64,000 nt of DNA from Chionoecetes opilio (lineage: Eukaryota > Arthropoda > Malacostraca > Decapoda > Majidae). The stretch spans positions 1 through 64,000 of the forward strand of contig JACEEZ010006412.1 of NCBI GenBank assembly GCA_016584305.1, written 5' to 3'. The notes under the pieces were generated by a model. That model saw nothing but the letters and a program-made list of their open reading frames with translations, had not been told where the DNA came from and made no database searches. Positions 10,293 to 20,060 of the stretch are shown here, piece after piece (the stretch's first letter is position 1; the number at the start of each line of letters is the position of its first letter). The position numbers were made by a program, and so were the translations under genes.

Positions 10293-11375
10293 TTAAGAGC
10301 CGCTCATCCAGTTACTCTCTAGTAGGGTAGTATTAAAAGTAGTAGTAGTAGTAGTAGTAACTATTAAAAAAATAATTACTATATTATTTTCTAACCCTAC
10401 TACTAAAAGAAAGTAGTAGGGAGTAATAGATTTTTTTTTTTTTTTTTTTAAACTACCTCCCCCCCTATTGGAACTGTGTGGTGAAAAGACAAGTTCTGCC
10501 TTTGCACAGGGCACGTCCTCATCTGTGGCACTGGTAATCAGTGTCTCATATTTTGCACAGGTGTTGCAAACGTCTGTTCTGGGAGGCTTAAACAGTATGT
10601 TATACTGCTTCACAAAAATGTCAGTGTAAAACCGTTCCAAAACTTTCTCTTCGTTGGTGTAGTTTTCGCTCATCCACAGAACATACCGGTCATACAGATC
10701 AGTAATCGTGCTACCACATTCAAGGTACTTCCGTAGTGGTGCATGAGCTCGCGTGTAGTGGCTAGCTGTCACAAGCAGACTTTTTACGTGTTCGTGCACA
10801 CGTTGCAGCCGCACACCAGGTATGGCCCTTGCAGAGGCATGACAGCCACGCTTGTCATGTACGGGTGTGCCATGGGGGGACTCTTCCTTTTTGGCAATCA
10901 ACAGCCGTACTTTCTTTTCAGTGAGGCCGTGAATGGCAATGAAGGCCTTCCTACACACTGGTGTTTCCCTCGTGTTCACTTTTACACAGAAAGTAAACAG
11001 CACTGGCCTCTGGGTCACTTCCTTGGTTGACCGCTTACGTTTAATAGGCTTCTCACGAATCAGAGCTTGTAAGTATGCATTCTGGTCATTATAGTCACCC
11101 AACTCACAGAAACTTTTAAAAACACTTTCAATATTCTCCCTCCCTATTTTCCCAAGGCATCCATCAGGGCAGGGATCACCAATCACTCTAGCAGGCACTC
11201 GTTTCTTGGTGGCATGGCTGACATACTCAAGGCCAAGGTTACGGCGTTTCTTTGCCACACTCTGCTGCCACAAATTAACATTCGTTAATTGAGCGTCAGA
11301 TTGAGCGTTAATTGAGCGTGAGAGCGTCATGTTATCAGAGGGGAGGGCTCTGATTGGCCGATGCCCTCCCTGCAC
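10293..11375 (-). CDS. Transposase-like protein of the 1.77-kb TIR element (truncated)
   Basis: A 360-codon frame; about the first 300 residues match the plus-strand copy at 28274-29338. Recognisable pieces are ETPVCRKAFIAIHGLTEKKV, followed by a basic linker, ASHYTRAHAPLRKYL, and a Cys motif CNTCAKYETLI. This layout resembles a multi-copy arthropod family of cysteine-containing proteins that I believe carry an RNase H-like C-terminal domain. That domain is missing here: the frame runs into poly-Lys codons and an (AGT)n/(ACT)n microsatellite at 10330-10450. Function therefore unproven; 'transposase-like' rests on its position inside a TIR-bounded element. Confidence 0.6.
   Translation of the reverse strand: MQGGHRPIRALPSDNMTLSRSINAQSDAQLTNVNLWQQSVAKKRRNLGLEYVSHATKKRVPARVIGDPCPDGCLGKIGRENIESVFKSFCELGDYNDQNAYLQALIREKPIKRKRSTKEVTQRPVLFTFCVKVNTRETPVCRKAFIAIHGLTEKKVRLLIAKKEESPHGTPVHDKRGCHASARAIPGVRLQRVHEHVKSLLVTASHYTRAHAPLRKYLECGSTITDLYDRYVLWMSENYTNEEKVLERFYTDIFVKQYNILFKPPRTDVCNTCAKYETLITSATDEDVPCAKAELVFSPHSSNRGGGSLKKKKKKSITPYYFLLVVGLENNIVIIFLIVTTTTTTTFNTTLLESNWMSGS
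10310..10455. repeat. (AGT)n and poly-T inside the transposon
   Basis: AGT triplets near 10338-10358 and a poly-T run at about 10431-10449 replace the C-terminal coding part. The equivalent poly-A and ACT triplets occur at 29199-29312 in the other copy, so this decay happened before the two copies separated. Confidence 0.8.
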
Positions 11376-11578
11376 TGGAGTGAGCCGCCCCGCCCATCTT
11401 ATACGGAATTTGCCCGAGAAAATTTTCCGAATTATAACGGCTACTCATCCTGGATGGGCAGCCCTTCTAACACGGAATATTTGCTCAGCAGCGTGTTACG
11501 CCTGCATTGATGGTCGACTAGACATAATATTTATGTTCTCCTTGTATAGATTTTCGACCTTACTGACGGGACACTCAT

Positions 11579-11760
11579 CAATGAAAAGTGAAATATAGAT
11601 TACTTCGAATTTGGCAGGGTGTTTTCTTATGTAAAATTGAATTTTAAGGGTGGTTTGTCCGCTTCAACTTTTTGGTTTCAGCACTTCTTGCTATGCAAAA
11701 ATGGACTTTTATATTTATATGCAAAACATCGCTTAGCCCCGCTAAAATAACGGCTTCATT
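11579..11760. other. No feature seen
   Basis: Short AT-rich stretch between the transposon copy and the Gypsy Gag. No LTR is visible upstream of the Gag. Confidence 0.4.
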
Positions 11761-12261
11761 GTGCAGTGTGACTGCCCCCTGGCCAGCAAAGTCCCTACTT
11801 TAGACCTGGAGTGGCTGTACTACCAGAGGATCAAAGTTGGGGAGGAGAGTGCAATGATGATGACAGGGGTAGGTCAGTTACCTACAGGCCAGCCGCCGCT
11901 GCATCCGCAATGGCCTACACGTACAGCGCACCCCAGCACCGCCTGCGGCTCCAGCGAGGGCCACCATGGGCATGTCTCCGTGTCGCAGTTCGAGGCATGG
12001 GCCCGGAGCGTGAGGTGTTACAGTCAGGGCTGCGGCTGGGCAGCGTATCTGGCCGCAGGTTACGGTAGGCTGCTGTGTGATGGTGAGGTCCAGCAGTGCT
12101 GGGACGCACTGGTGGACGGGCAGGTCTACCCTATGATGTCGACAGAGGAAGCGATCAGTGTAGTGCGGCGCGTCGTTGTTGGGCCAAAGTGTACAGGGGG
12201 GCGTGGGCAGATTTCTTTGAGTGCACCCAGGAGCCTGGGGAGAGTGTGTGTTCGTATTTGA
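11761..12261 (+). pseudogene. Gag N-terminal part of Gypsy element 2
   Basis: This 166-codon frame contains SVSQFEAWARSVRCYSQGCG and the helical segment YPMMSTEEAISVVRR, plausible Gag matrix/capsid sequence. The Gag continues in the next frame at 12096-12959, so a single-base shift near 12150-12190 interrupts it. No independent domain signature is visible; the call relies on position before the knuckle. Confidence 0.55.
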
Positions 12262-12959
12262 TCAAGTGTAGAGACAAAGCAGCGGAATGCGAGTTTCGTT
12301 GCCCCCAGTGTGCTGGTAAGCTCAGTGATTTTATGCTAGCAAAGAAGTTAGTGATGGGGCTGGCCGACCTTCGCATGAAAACCGAGGTCCTGCGTAGCCT
12401 GCCCCAGTCACACAATGCAAGTGACGTGATTAAGATTTGTGAGATGTTCGAGTCGGCTGAGAAAACAGCGGCAGCGCACGGTGCGGGCAGGCGTGTGGCG
12501 GCAGCGGAGGGGCTCCAGGAGGCCTCTCCCACCGAGGTGGCGGCGGGAGTCAGTCGGATCTCCCAACAGAGAGACGCCTCAGCCATGGCCTCAAATGACA
12601 AACGCCCTGCGAAGTGCTGCCGTAACTGTGGCCGCAAGTGCGGAGGGAAGAAAAAGTGTCCAGCCCTCTTCGTCACCTGTCACAACTGCGGAAAGACGGG
12701 CCACTTCAAGCGCGTGTGCCGGTCCCAGACACGCGAGTCGCCACCCAGCACCACCGGAGGCGTCACGGTGGATGGCTCCGGGGGACTGTCAGCCAGTCTG
12801 AGGGTGGGTTTGTCGTGCAGTGACTCACCGGACGCGCTCGAGGTGATGGCGGTGGCTGACAGTTCCAGAAGAGGCTCCAGCGCCCCACTGCCAACATCAG
12901 TCACCTCGCCAGGGGCTGTATCAACGTCCTGGGCAGCAAGACGTGTGAGTTCACGCTAG
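12096..12959 (+). CDS. Gag capsid and nucleocapsid of Gypsy element 2
   Basis: This is a 287-codon frame. ADFFECTQEPGESVCSYLIK and MLAKKLVMGLADLRMKTEVL are typical of the Gypsy Gag capsid. A Cys-rich cluster (around residues 174-188) is followed by a canonical CCHC knuckle (C195, C198, H203, C208; CHNCGKTGHFKRVC). It would package element RNA. The protease that follows is not intact: AVADS appears where the related element has AVADTGAQ, and the frame then shifts. Confidence 0.85.
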   Translation: MLGRTGGRAGLPYDVDRGSDQCSAARRCWAKVYRGAWADFFECTQEPGESVCSYLIKCRDKAAECEFRCPQCAGKLSDFMLAKKLVMGLADLRMKTEVLRSLPQSHNASDVIKICEMFESAEKTAAAHGAGRRVAAAEGLQEASPTEVAAGVSRISQQRDASAMASNDKRPAKCCRNCGRKCGGKKKCPALFVTCHNCGKTGHFKRVCRSQTRESPPSTTGGVTVDGSGGLSASLRVGLSCSDSPDALEVMAVADSSRRGSSAPLPTSVTSPGAVSTSWAARRVSSR

Positions 12960-13015
12960 GACACATATCAGCCAAGGCAGTCCTGTACTTCGCCGAGGGT
13001 GTACGTCAGCTGTAT

Positions 13016-13348
13016 TTGTCACTGCAGGTGTGCAAGGACGTCAGCCTTGTGCCCCCAAACTTTCCCAGCATGTTGCCAACAGTGGGTGGTGTGACCGAGG
13101 AAGATGCACCAGAACCCCCAGCCCGCCCCACCGTGTCCCCGTACGACCTGACAGAGGAGAACGTGGACCGCCTGGAAAAGTGGCTTCTGGGGCACTTTGC
13201 GCGCACTGCGTTTGCTGTAGACCGCTCGCCGCTACCAGAGATGAGCGGGCTTCCCCACCATATTCACCTGCGGCCCTACGCGCAACCCTACGCAGTTCAT
13301 GTCCCCGCCACGATCCCTCACCACTTTTACGACGAAGTATTTCGATAG
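13016..13348 (+). pseudogene. Protease-RT linker of Gypsy element 2
   Basis: The frame contains LTEENVDRLEKWLLGHF, RSPLPEMSGLPHHIHLRPYA and VPATIPHH. Its counterpart in element 1 reads LEENVPRLEEWF and NPLPVMEGVPHHIHLLEG, and there it is followed by the RT. Here the RT is replaced by unrelated LINE sequence directly after the codons for HHFYDEVF. Confidence 0.8.
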
Positions 13349-13349
13349 T

Positions 13350-13602
13350 ACGGCGATTTACATCAACGACTTGGATAGTGGGATTAGCAGTGATATCAGC
13401 CAGTTTGCTGATGATACTAAGGTAGGTAGGATTATTGGATCACAGTCTGATGTAAACATATTGCAGGGAGACTTAGATAAACTTAATGAGTGGGTAGTCA
13501 GATGGCAGATGGAATTTAATATTGATAAGTGCAGCGTTATGAATGTTGGTAAAAAAAAACCTGGTAATAGATACACCATACGCAATGTATGATAATGTGA
13601 GA
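13350..13602 (+). mobile_element. CR1-like LINE reverse transcriptase fragment
   Basis: The frame 13299-13592 contains YINDLDSGISSDISQFADDT, where FADD is the non-LTR RT catalytic box (YxDD type). It continues LDKLNEWVVRWQMEFNIDKC, the conserved block after the active site. The same sequence, with indels, occurs at 26120-26340 in a longer copy. Only about 250 bp are present, joined to Gypsy sequence on the left and RTE-like sequence on the right. Confidence 0.85.
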
Positions 13603-14718
13603 GATGGCTACGAGTTATGTGTTGGTCCCCATGGCTCCGGTACCAGAAACACCAACAGTTCTCTGCTTCTGAACTTTGCAAGGTCCAGAAGGTTGAGAAT
13701 TGCAGGTTCTTGGTATCAGAGACCAGAGCTGCACCGCTGGACATGGTATAGTAATGCCGGAGGGGTAGCAAAGGAGATCGACCACATCCTCGTTAGCACT
13801 CGTTGGAGGATCCTCCAGAACTGCAGGGTTTACCGGAGTGCTGAGTTCTTTGGAACAGATCACAGACTTGTTGTTGCTACACTTAAGCTTCATGTCAAGT
13901 CCAGAAGAATCTCAAGAGGTAACCAGACTGTGTTTCATCTTGAGAAACTGAAGGACTTGACATGTGCTCATGAGTATGCGGTGGCAGTCTCAAATCGGTT
14001 TGATATGCTCGGTGCTCTCGGGGACCCTGTAGAACTGTGGGATGCCTTCAAACGTGAAACTCTACAGGCTGCCAAGGAGTGTATTGGGGAGCGCCCGAGG
14101 TCAAGGCGTGGTTTTGTCTCGACGGAGACGCTGGAGAAAATCGAGGAGAGTCGCGCTGCCAGGCTGGCTGGGAACCGGGACCAGCACAGGGCTCTGTCAC
14201 GCCGGACTAGAACCCTCCTAGGGAGAGACAAGGAGAGGTATGTCAGGAGTCTCGCTGAGGATGTCGAGGGTCATTTGAACGCTAGTGACCTCCGACCCGC
14301 CTATCGAGCCCTGAAGAAGCTCCGTTCCAAGTCTCCTTCTCGGGCGAGTGCTATTCGAACAGCAGATGGGCGCCTCGTGTCGGACATGGATGGGCAGATG
14401 GCTCGTTGGGCTGAGTACTTTGGGCAGTTGTTCACGGTGGACCCTCCAACTGAGCAGCTTCACACCACTGGGTTACAGGCAGTGGATGCCGATTCTCCCA
14501 TTGACGAAAGCGCACCCTCTCTTGACGAAGTCAGAGAGGCTGTAGCAAAGTTGAGGGGTGGAAAGGCAGCTGGTGTTTGTAATATCAGTGCGGAGCTCCT
14601 CAAAGCTGGGGGTGAGGCCATGATCCACGGGTTGCATGCTGTCCTGACTGCCGTGTGGCAATCAGGTACCATTCCTCCTGACTGGAAAAGGGGGCTGGTC
14701 GTCCCTATACCTGGTCCT
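13603..14718 (+). pseudogene. RTE-like LINE endonuclease-RT fragment
   Basis: A long frame (13543-14922) holds the C-terminal half of an apurinic-type endonuclease: SSLLLNFARSRRLRIAGSWY, then KEIDHILVSTRW, and GTDHRLVVATLKLH, which carries the conserved DH near the active site. A helical linker and the start of an RT follow (KLRGGKAAGVCNISAELLKA and GTIPPDWKRGLVVPI). This arrangement is that of RTE/BovB-type LINEs. The RT stops at about 14718, before its palm motifs, where minus-strand LTR-element sequence begins. The catalytic Glu half of the endonuclease is missing. Confidence 0.85.
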
Positions 14719-14948
14719 CCAAAGGACGGTTGTGGTTGCCATATCGGTGTGTATTATACAGGTGGCGGTGCAAACCCAGGCGGTGGTGTTGTCCAGGGTG
14801 GCGGCGCTGCCCGAAGCGGTGTTGTGTGTATGCCAATGTGCCATAAGGGGAGCCTCTGTTTTGACTCGTCGCTCCTCAATTTCCGCTTTCAGTCCCCCAA
14901 TTATCGGCACAGGGGACCCTAGGCCACCTGTGTAGGTCGACTGCACCA
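14719..14948 (-). mobile_element. 5' leader of an LTR element next to its LTR
   Basis: On the minus strand the LTR at 14949-15197 is followed at once by TGGTGCAGTCGACC, a plausible tRNA primer-binding site. An open frame of about 80 codons (KAEIEERRVKTEAPLMAHW) comes next and is cut where the RTE fragment begins. No Gag or Pol motif is present. Confidence 0.5.
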
Positions 14949-15197
14949 TGTTAGAGCGTGGCCCAGGGTCATGAAAGCCGAGAGATCCTTGAGAGCTTTA
15001 TTGTTGACTACAAGATAGAGACGCGGCGCCAAGACTGAGGCTACGCTGGCGGGAATCTCCACCCTTCCCTGGGCGGTCCCCGCAACACAGAAAATGTTCC
15101 TTTAAACCCAAACAGGGGGTCATTTAGGACTTTAGGTGGGGTGAGGGGAGGTTAAGTTGAGGTGTGACCTTGGCCGAGGCAGGACGTGCTCCTAACA
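14949..15197 (-). repeat. LTR, minus orientation
   Basis: The segment has matching ends TGTTAG...CTAACA (6-bp inverted termini) and is 249 bp long. On the minus strand AATAAA lies at 14997-15002, suitable for 3' end formation inside an LTR. A primer-binding-like TGG follows directly. It differs from the LTR of element 1, so it comes from another family. The partner LTR is not seen. Confidence 0.65.
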
Positions 15198-15520
15198 AGC
15201 TGCGTGGGAGTGTGTCGAGTGAGGTCAGACCTGAGTCAAGATGTCAGCTGCAGAAGGGATTGCGCCGCGAGTGTTGTGGTCGAGGCGGGTAGAGAAGTGG
15301 CTCTGAGTGCTTCTGCTGTGGTTGAGAGTGGTAGTGTAGTAGTAGTGAAGGAGGCTGAGGTGGAAGAGAGTGTGGTTGAGGGAGAGAGAAGGGTCTGTGG
15401 TGCCAGGGTTTTTAGGCCAGTTTTATATGAGTTTGAATTAGATTAATAATTGTTAATCTCCACTGAAGGATATATCTTCGCGTTACAAATAATAACGATG
15501 AGTGATTTTATTTAGAAAAA
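15198..15520. other. Unrecognised 86-codon frame and AT-rich sequence
   Basis: A plus-strand frame (15186-15446) encodes a Val/Glu-rich peptide ending RVFRPVLYEFELD. I see no domain. It may be the tail of an ORF of an unidentified element. Confidence 0.3.
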
Positions 15521-16077
15521 ATGCTGCCACCAGTTCAAGCCGTTAGACCTATGGTCTAACTCTTGAACAGAAAGTTAAAGTATAAAAATTAAGGTAGTTA
15601 CGTGGATAATATTAATATACCGAGTTAATGCTGAATCTCTTCGGAAACCGTGGACAAGTATTTCCACAGCACCGTATATGTCACCTGGGGGTTGAACAAA
15701 CACCTTGCTATTCTAGTCTCATTTGGTATATTTCACATGAAAGGTTATTCATCGTTACACCGATATATTTCTGGGTAATCTTGGGAAAGTCACTGGTGGA
15801 CACAACCTTTTTTCTGATTATACTCTTAGGTCTATAGTCTAAACACACTCAGGATATCCATCTAACTAATTATGGAAAACTAAAAGAGGGAACTGTGGGA
15901 GTAATGAAATGTTTGCGAGAGAAAACCATGTGGCTATGTTCTCCACATCGCTGAGCCCACACGCCGAATCCTTGACGAGAGACGAGAAGAGAATCCATAT
16001 GTTAACACTTGTGACGATTGTTTGATAAGCTACCTATTCGATTAATGAACACTCAACAACGACATATATATGGATAT

Positions 16078-16111
<34 letters not shown>

Positions 16112-16123
16112 ATATATATATAT

Positions 16124-16179
<56 letters not shown>

Positions 16180-19100
16180 TATCACAAGGGGAAGGGTGGA
16201 GGTGAATTACTGTACATCTTACCTTGACGAGAGACGAGAAGGGAATGTTTCCCAATGGGTTCATGCGGGAAGAAGGGAAAAAATTAGCAGAAAAAAGGAG
16301 TTTGGAACTATGACAGGGCCCACGAAAGGGTATGAACCGTAAATGACTTATTAGAGGGGAGGGGGGGGATATTTAGGAGGTATTTAGTATAAAAAAATTC
16401 AAATTTAGAGGGGGAAAATTTATTGATAAGAACAGTTTAAAACGCTGTTTTAAATCCTAAAGCCAAAAAACCACTTTTCGAACGAGTTTCCCCGATGGGG
16501 TCTTGTATGAGGCGAAATGTTGGAAGGTTTTTAAATTTTAAAAAGATCCTATTTTAAGGATTCCCGTCTAGGTTGAAGGGTCTCATTTTTATTTTTTCAA
16601 GCATCCTAAGAATCTAAGGGTATTGATGATCTATCAGAGGGGTTTAGGGGAAACAGGGAGGGGAATTGAAAAGTTTCTTTTCCGCGAACCCATTACTGTA
16701 CCTCGGGTGTTTCGCTGTGTTGGGGGGAGGGGGGGGAGGAGGGGGGACTGGGGAGGGGAATGAAGGGGGAGGAAGAGGAATAAGAAAGCGAACAAAAGGG
16801 GAGAGAGAAAAGAAAGAATTTGAAGGAAGCTGTCTTTAGAAAAACCTTTCACTTAACACTGTGTTAGGCTACATTTAATCTAGACAAAAAAAACTAAGGG
16901 TTTATTAAGGCATTCCAATCCCCCTTGTAAGACAATATAACTGGAAGGGCGCCCGTATGTAATTCGGGCATTAAGGTCGATGTAGTAAGGGGGGGGTTGG
17001 GCGTTTAAGTTGTTCTGGAGGCGACGATGATGAAAAGGTATTCGTAATGATGTAAAACGTTTTAAAAAAGCTGGTGGGGAAGCAAGAGATAGAGATGCGA
17101 TTCTTAAGGGGGGAGTGAGTGGGGGGGACATGCAAGGGATGTACCGGAAAGGTCCCAGAGGGGGACGTGCCCGTGACTTGGTGCCAGGGTTTAAAGGGTT
17201 TTTGCTGTTACCTTTATATTTGAAGTATTAATTTGGGTTTTAGGATTTTTCATGTTTTACAACGATTGAGAATTTGAAATTTGTCTTATGATTTCACTTT
17301 TTGTTTATGTACAAAAACATTCCGCGCGGGAGTACTGAAAGGGGAAAATGAACTTAAGGGGAAAGGGGTGGGAAATTTAAAGGTTTTAAGGGGAAGGGGT
17401 AGGTTAAGGTTTAAGGGGAAGGGGGAGGGTTAAGGAGTAAGGGGAAATGCTGCCCCCAGCTCAGGCAAGTAGTTCTATGGTTTTACTTCCTGAGCATTTT
17501 TTTAATAATTATAAGTTATTTTGGTAGTCGGGGTTTGATATTGAATTATACGGTAAGGCTGAAATTTTTTTTTGGGAAAAACGGGGGAAGTTTTTCCAAA
17601 AACACGCGGAATAACCCCGGGGTTTTTTACTAAATAACACGAGAATATTTTTAAAAACATCATCCTTTTTATTCATCATGAAAATTATTTGTTTGAGATC
17701 TTAGACACAAAATAAACCCAAAATTTGGGAAGGGCAAGCTCTCCCGAGCATAACCCCCTCCTGAATCATTTTTTAGAAATCCACCCATGTCCGATCAACT
17801 GAGCCCCTTGGATACATGGAATATTATTATATAGGGGAAAATGGGAGTAATGAGTTGGTGTGGGATTTTACTTACCATGTGGTTGAAAGGAGGGAGAGGA
17901 AATCTTTAATAACATTATAAGGGGAAAGGGCCGGCCTCTATGCGTTAATGAAAAAATTACCAATTACCCATATATAGAATATAGATTTTAACAAAGGGAA
18001 GGGGGGGGGGGGGGAATAGGGCGAGGTACCCCATGTCTTACCTTTAAAGGAGTGGAGAGAACTGGGCCCCCGGGGTGACTAAGGCGAGGTTGGGTTTGTA
18101 GGGGGAAAAAGGGGGGAAGTTCGGTCCTATGAAAGGCCTCTCCTGAAGGATTTAGACCTGAAGACTCTAATTAAATAATGAAACAAAATTTTAAATAGAA
18201 ATGGCTGCCTATAATACAGTTTTTTTTACTTGATATAGAAGAATTTAATATGTTTATTCTAAATCCGGGGGGAAAAGGTTATTCCTTTTTTTCAAGCCCC
18301 CGAAAAGCGTTTTTTTTTTGAGAGACGAGGTTTGGGGTCGAAACAAAATTTGGTCGACTTTTTTTAGCAAAAAAAACCTCGGGCTAACCCATCCCTTTTG
18401 AAGTGATCTGTCAATTGTGTTAATTTTTTAGGACATTTTAAGAATCTAAGAGGTTCCTTGATCTGTCAAGAGGGTAAGGGGGGGAGAAAAGTTTGAATTA
18501 CCAGTTATCGATGATGCGAAATAATGTCCACGAATTTTTGGGCTGTATCCCGAGGTATGGGGGGGGGGAGTGGGGGGGGGGGAAAATAGAAGTGAGAGAT
18601 AGAAAGAAAAAAAGAAAAGTTTTCACGGAAAGGAAAAGATTTAATTGACCTTTAAAATGTAGGAATACCCTATTCCCCCCTATGCTGGGTTAGGTGAAAT
18701 TGCCCAGGAAAAAAATAGTTATTGAAACCTTTTTTTTTTTTCTTAGGACCCTAACCCCGGGGAATTTATGATAGGAATTCCCATCCATCTCTTCCCAAAA
18801 ACCGGGCATTTAAATATACTAAAGGAGTGGTCTTAGTAAGTCACCAAAAGGAATGGAGAAGGCAGGGGTTTAGCACGATGGGCACGCTAAAGGGGAAAAA
18901 GGTAAACAATACCATGTTGTGTGCAGAATATTTGGTATTTCGGGGGGAAAAAGGAAGATACGGAGGTAAGGACGGTAGCGATACACACACCGAAATAAAA
19001 AACTTGGTTTTTGGTGACAGTCAGGTAGGCACCTAGACAGAGGTTTTGACGGGAAGGGGGCACATGAAATCGGGGAGTTACCAGGAAGGGGATAGGTTAT

Positions 19101-20060
19101 GTTAGTGAAAGATAGTTGAGTGATGGGGGATCAAGGGGGAAAAATCATCGTCGTTTAGTGTGGAGGAAATGATGTTTGGGTGAAGAAGTGAGGAATTGTA
19201 CGGGGGTTTAAGGGAAATGTAGGTAAAGTTAGGGCAGGGGGGGTTCCCCTGGGGTGTGTGGCGTTCCTTTCCCAAAACGCTTTGTTTTACGACTTGGGTA
19301 CTCCAGGGTATTGCTTTTAAATTTCCCGGTGGACTTCATTGCAAAGCCAAAGGTTGGGCCCCTTTTTCGACAGCTGGGACCTCTTTTTCGGGCATAACCC
19401 CCCCTTACCGAGGGACGGGGTGCACTTTGAGGAAAAGATTTTAGTTTGTCTGAATCCCTTTAAAGGGGGGTAGGTGCCGCAGGTTTTTTTAAAATAGAGA
19501 AAAGGTGATTAGACCCCTTGGGGGGGGGAAAAGGAAACTTGTGAACAGGGGGAGTTTCAGAAGGGGGGAATAAAGTGATTCGTAAAGAAGAAGAGAGGAG
19601 GGATTTTGAAAGATAAAGGGAAAAAAGGACAAAAATAAGAGGAGTGCTTGAGGTTATTATAAAACTGAGGAGTATTTTAAAAAGATAGATTTCCTGGAGG
19701 AATAAAAGTGTAAGGATTTTTATTAATAGCATTAAAAGAAACATGGTTGGGGGTATTCAGGAAAAGGGATTTGACCGGGAAACGAGATAGTTGGGTATGA
19801 GTTATTAAAAGGACAGAGTTGGGAGGGAGGAGGAGGAGTTGCGCTTTTGCAAAGGGGGACATTATGTTGTGTTAACAATGTTTTAAAAAAAGATGACAGA
19901 TGGTAGGGTTAGGAGGGAATGAGAAAATGGGTTTTGGGGGGGGAGGTAAGGCCCCCCAAATTAGTAAAGAGGTTCAGTCCCATATGGGAAGAAAAAAACA
20001 AGGCCTGCAGATTAATGACTATGCGTGGTGGGAGATTTTTTAAAATCTAGGAAAAAATGG
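15521..20060. repeat. 4.5-kb direct repeat, copy 1 (halves A and B)
   Basis: This block and 20061-24495 share long collinear stretches; for example CCGTGGACAAGTATTTCCA near 15648 recurs near 20151, and the (TA)n tract, the GGGGGG-rich tract and the GGCGAAATGTTGGAAGG segment repeat in order with a period of about 4.45-4.5 kb. Inside the unit, half A (15521-17446) and half B (17447-20060) are diverged relatives. Both begin ATGCTGCC(A/C)CCA plus a hairpin. Both later share AAGAATCTAAG, then a GATCT(A/G)TCA motif, then a poly-G tract. No protein-coding content is visible. Confidence 0.8.
16064..16176. repeat. (TA)n microsatellite
   Basis: Nearly pure TA dinucleotides. The second copy of the unit has a decayed version at 20555-20655. 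Confidence 0.95.

Larger units (their letters stand above)
10055..11578 (-). mobile_element. DNA transposon copy lacking both TIR ends
   Basis: This is an inverted, almost identical copy of the element at 27975-29739. Homology begins and ends abruptly at about 10055 and 11578. The outer 97 bp and 147 bp of the complete copy, including both terminal inverted repeats, are missing here. It lies against the LINE ORF1 fragment on one side and unclassified sequence on the other. Confidence 0.8.
11761..13348 (+). mobile_element. Ty3/Gypsy Gag-protease fragment (element 2)
   Basis: The plus-strand order is Gag N-terminus, Gag with zinc knuckle, decayed protease, then the linker that precedes RT. The sequence then stops being Gypsy-like at about 13345 and continues as a CR1-like RT. 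Gag and linker resemble element 1. No LTR is seen on either side, so it is an internal fragment. Confidence 0.85.
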
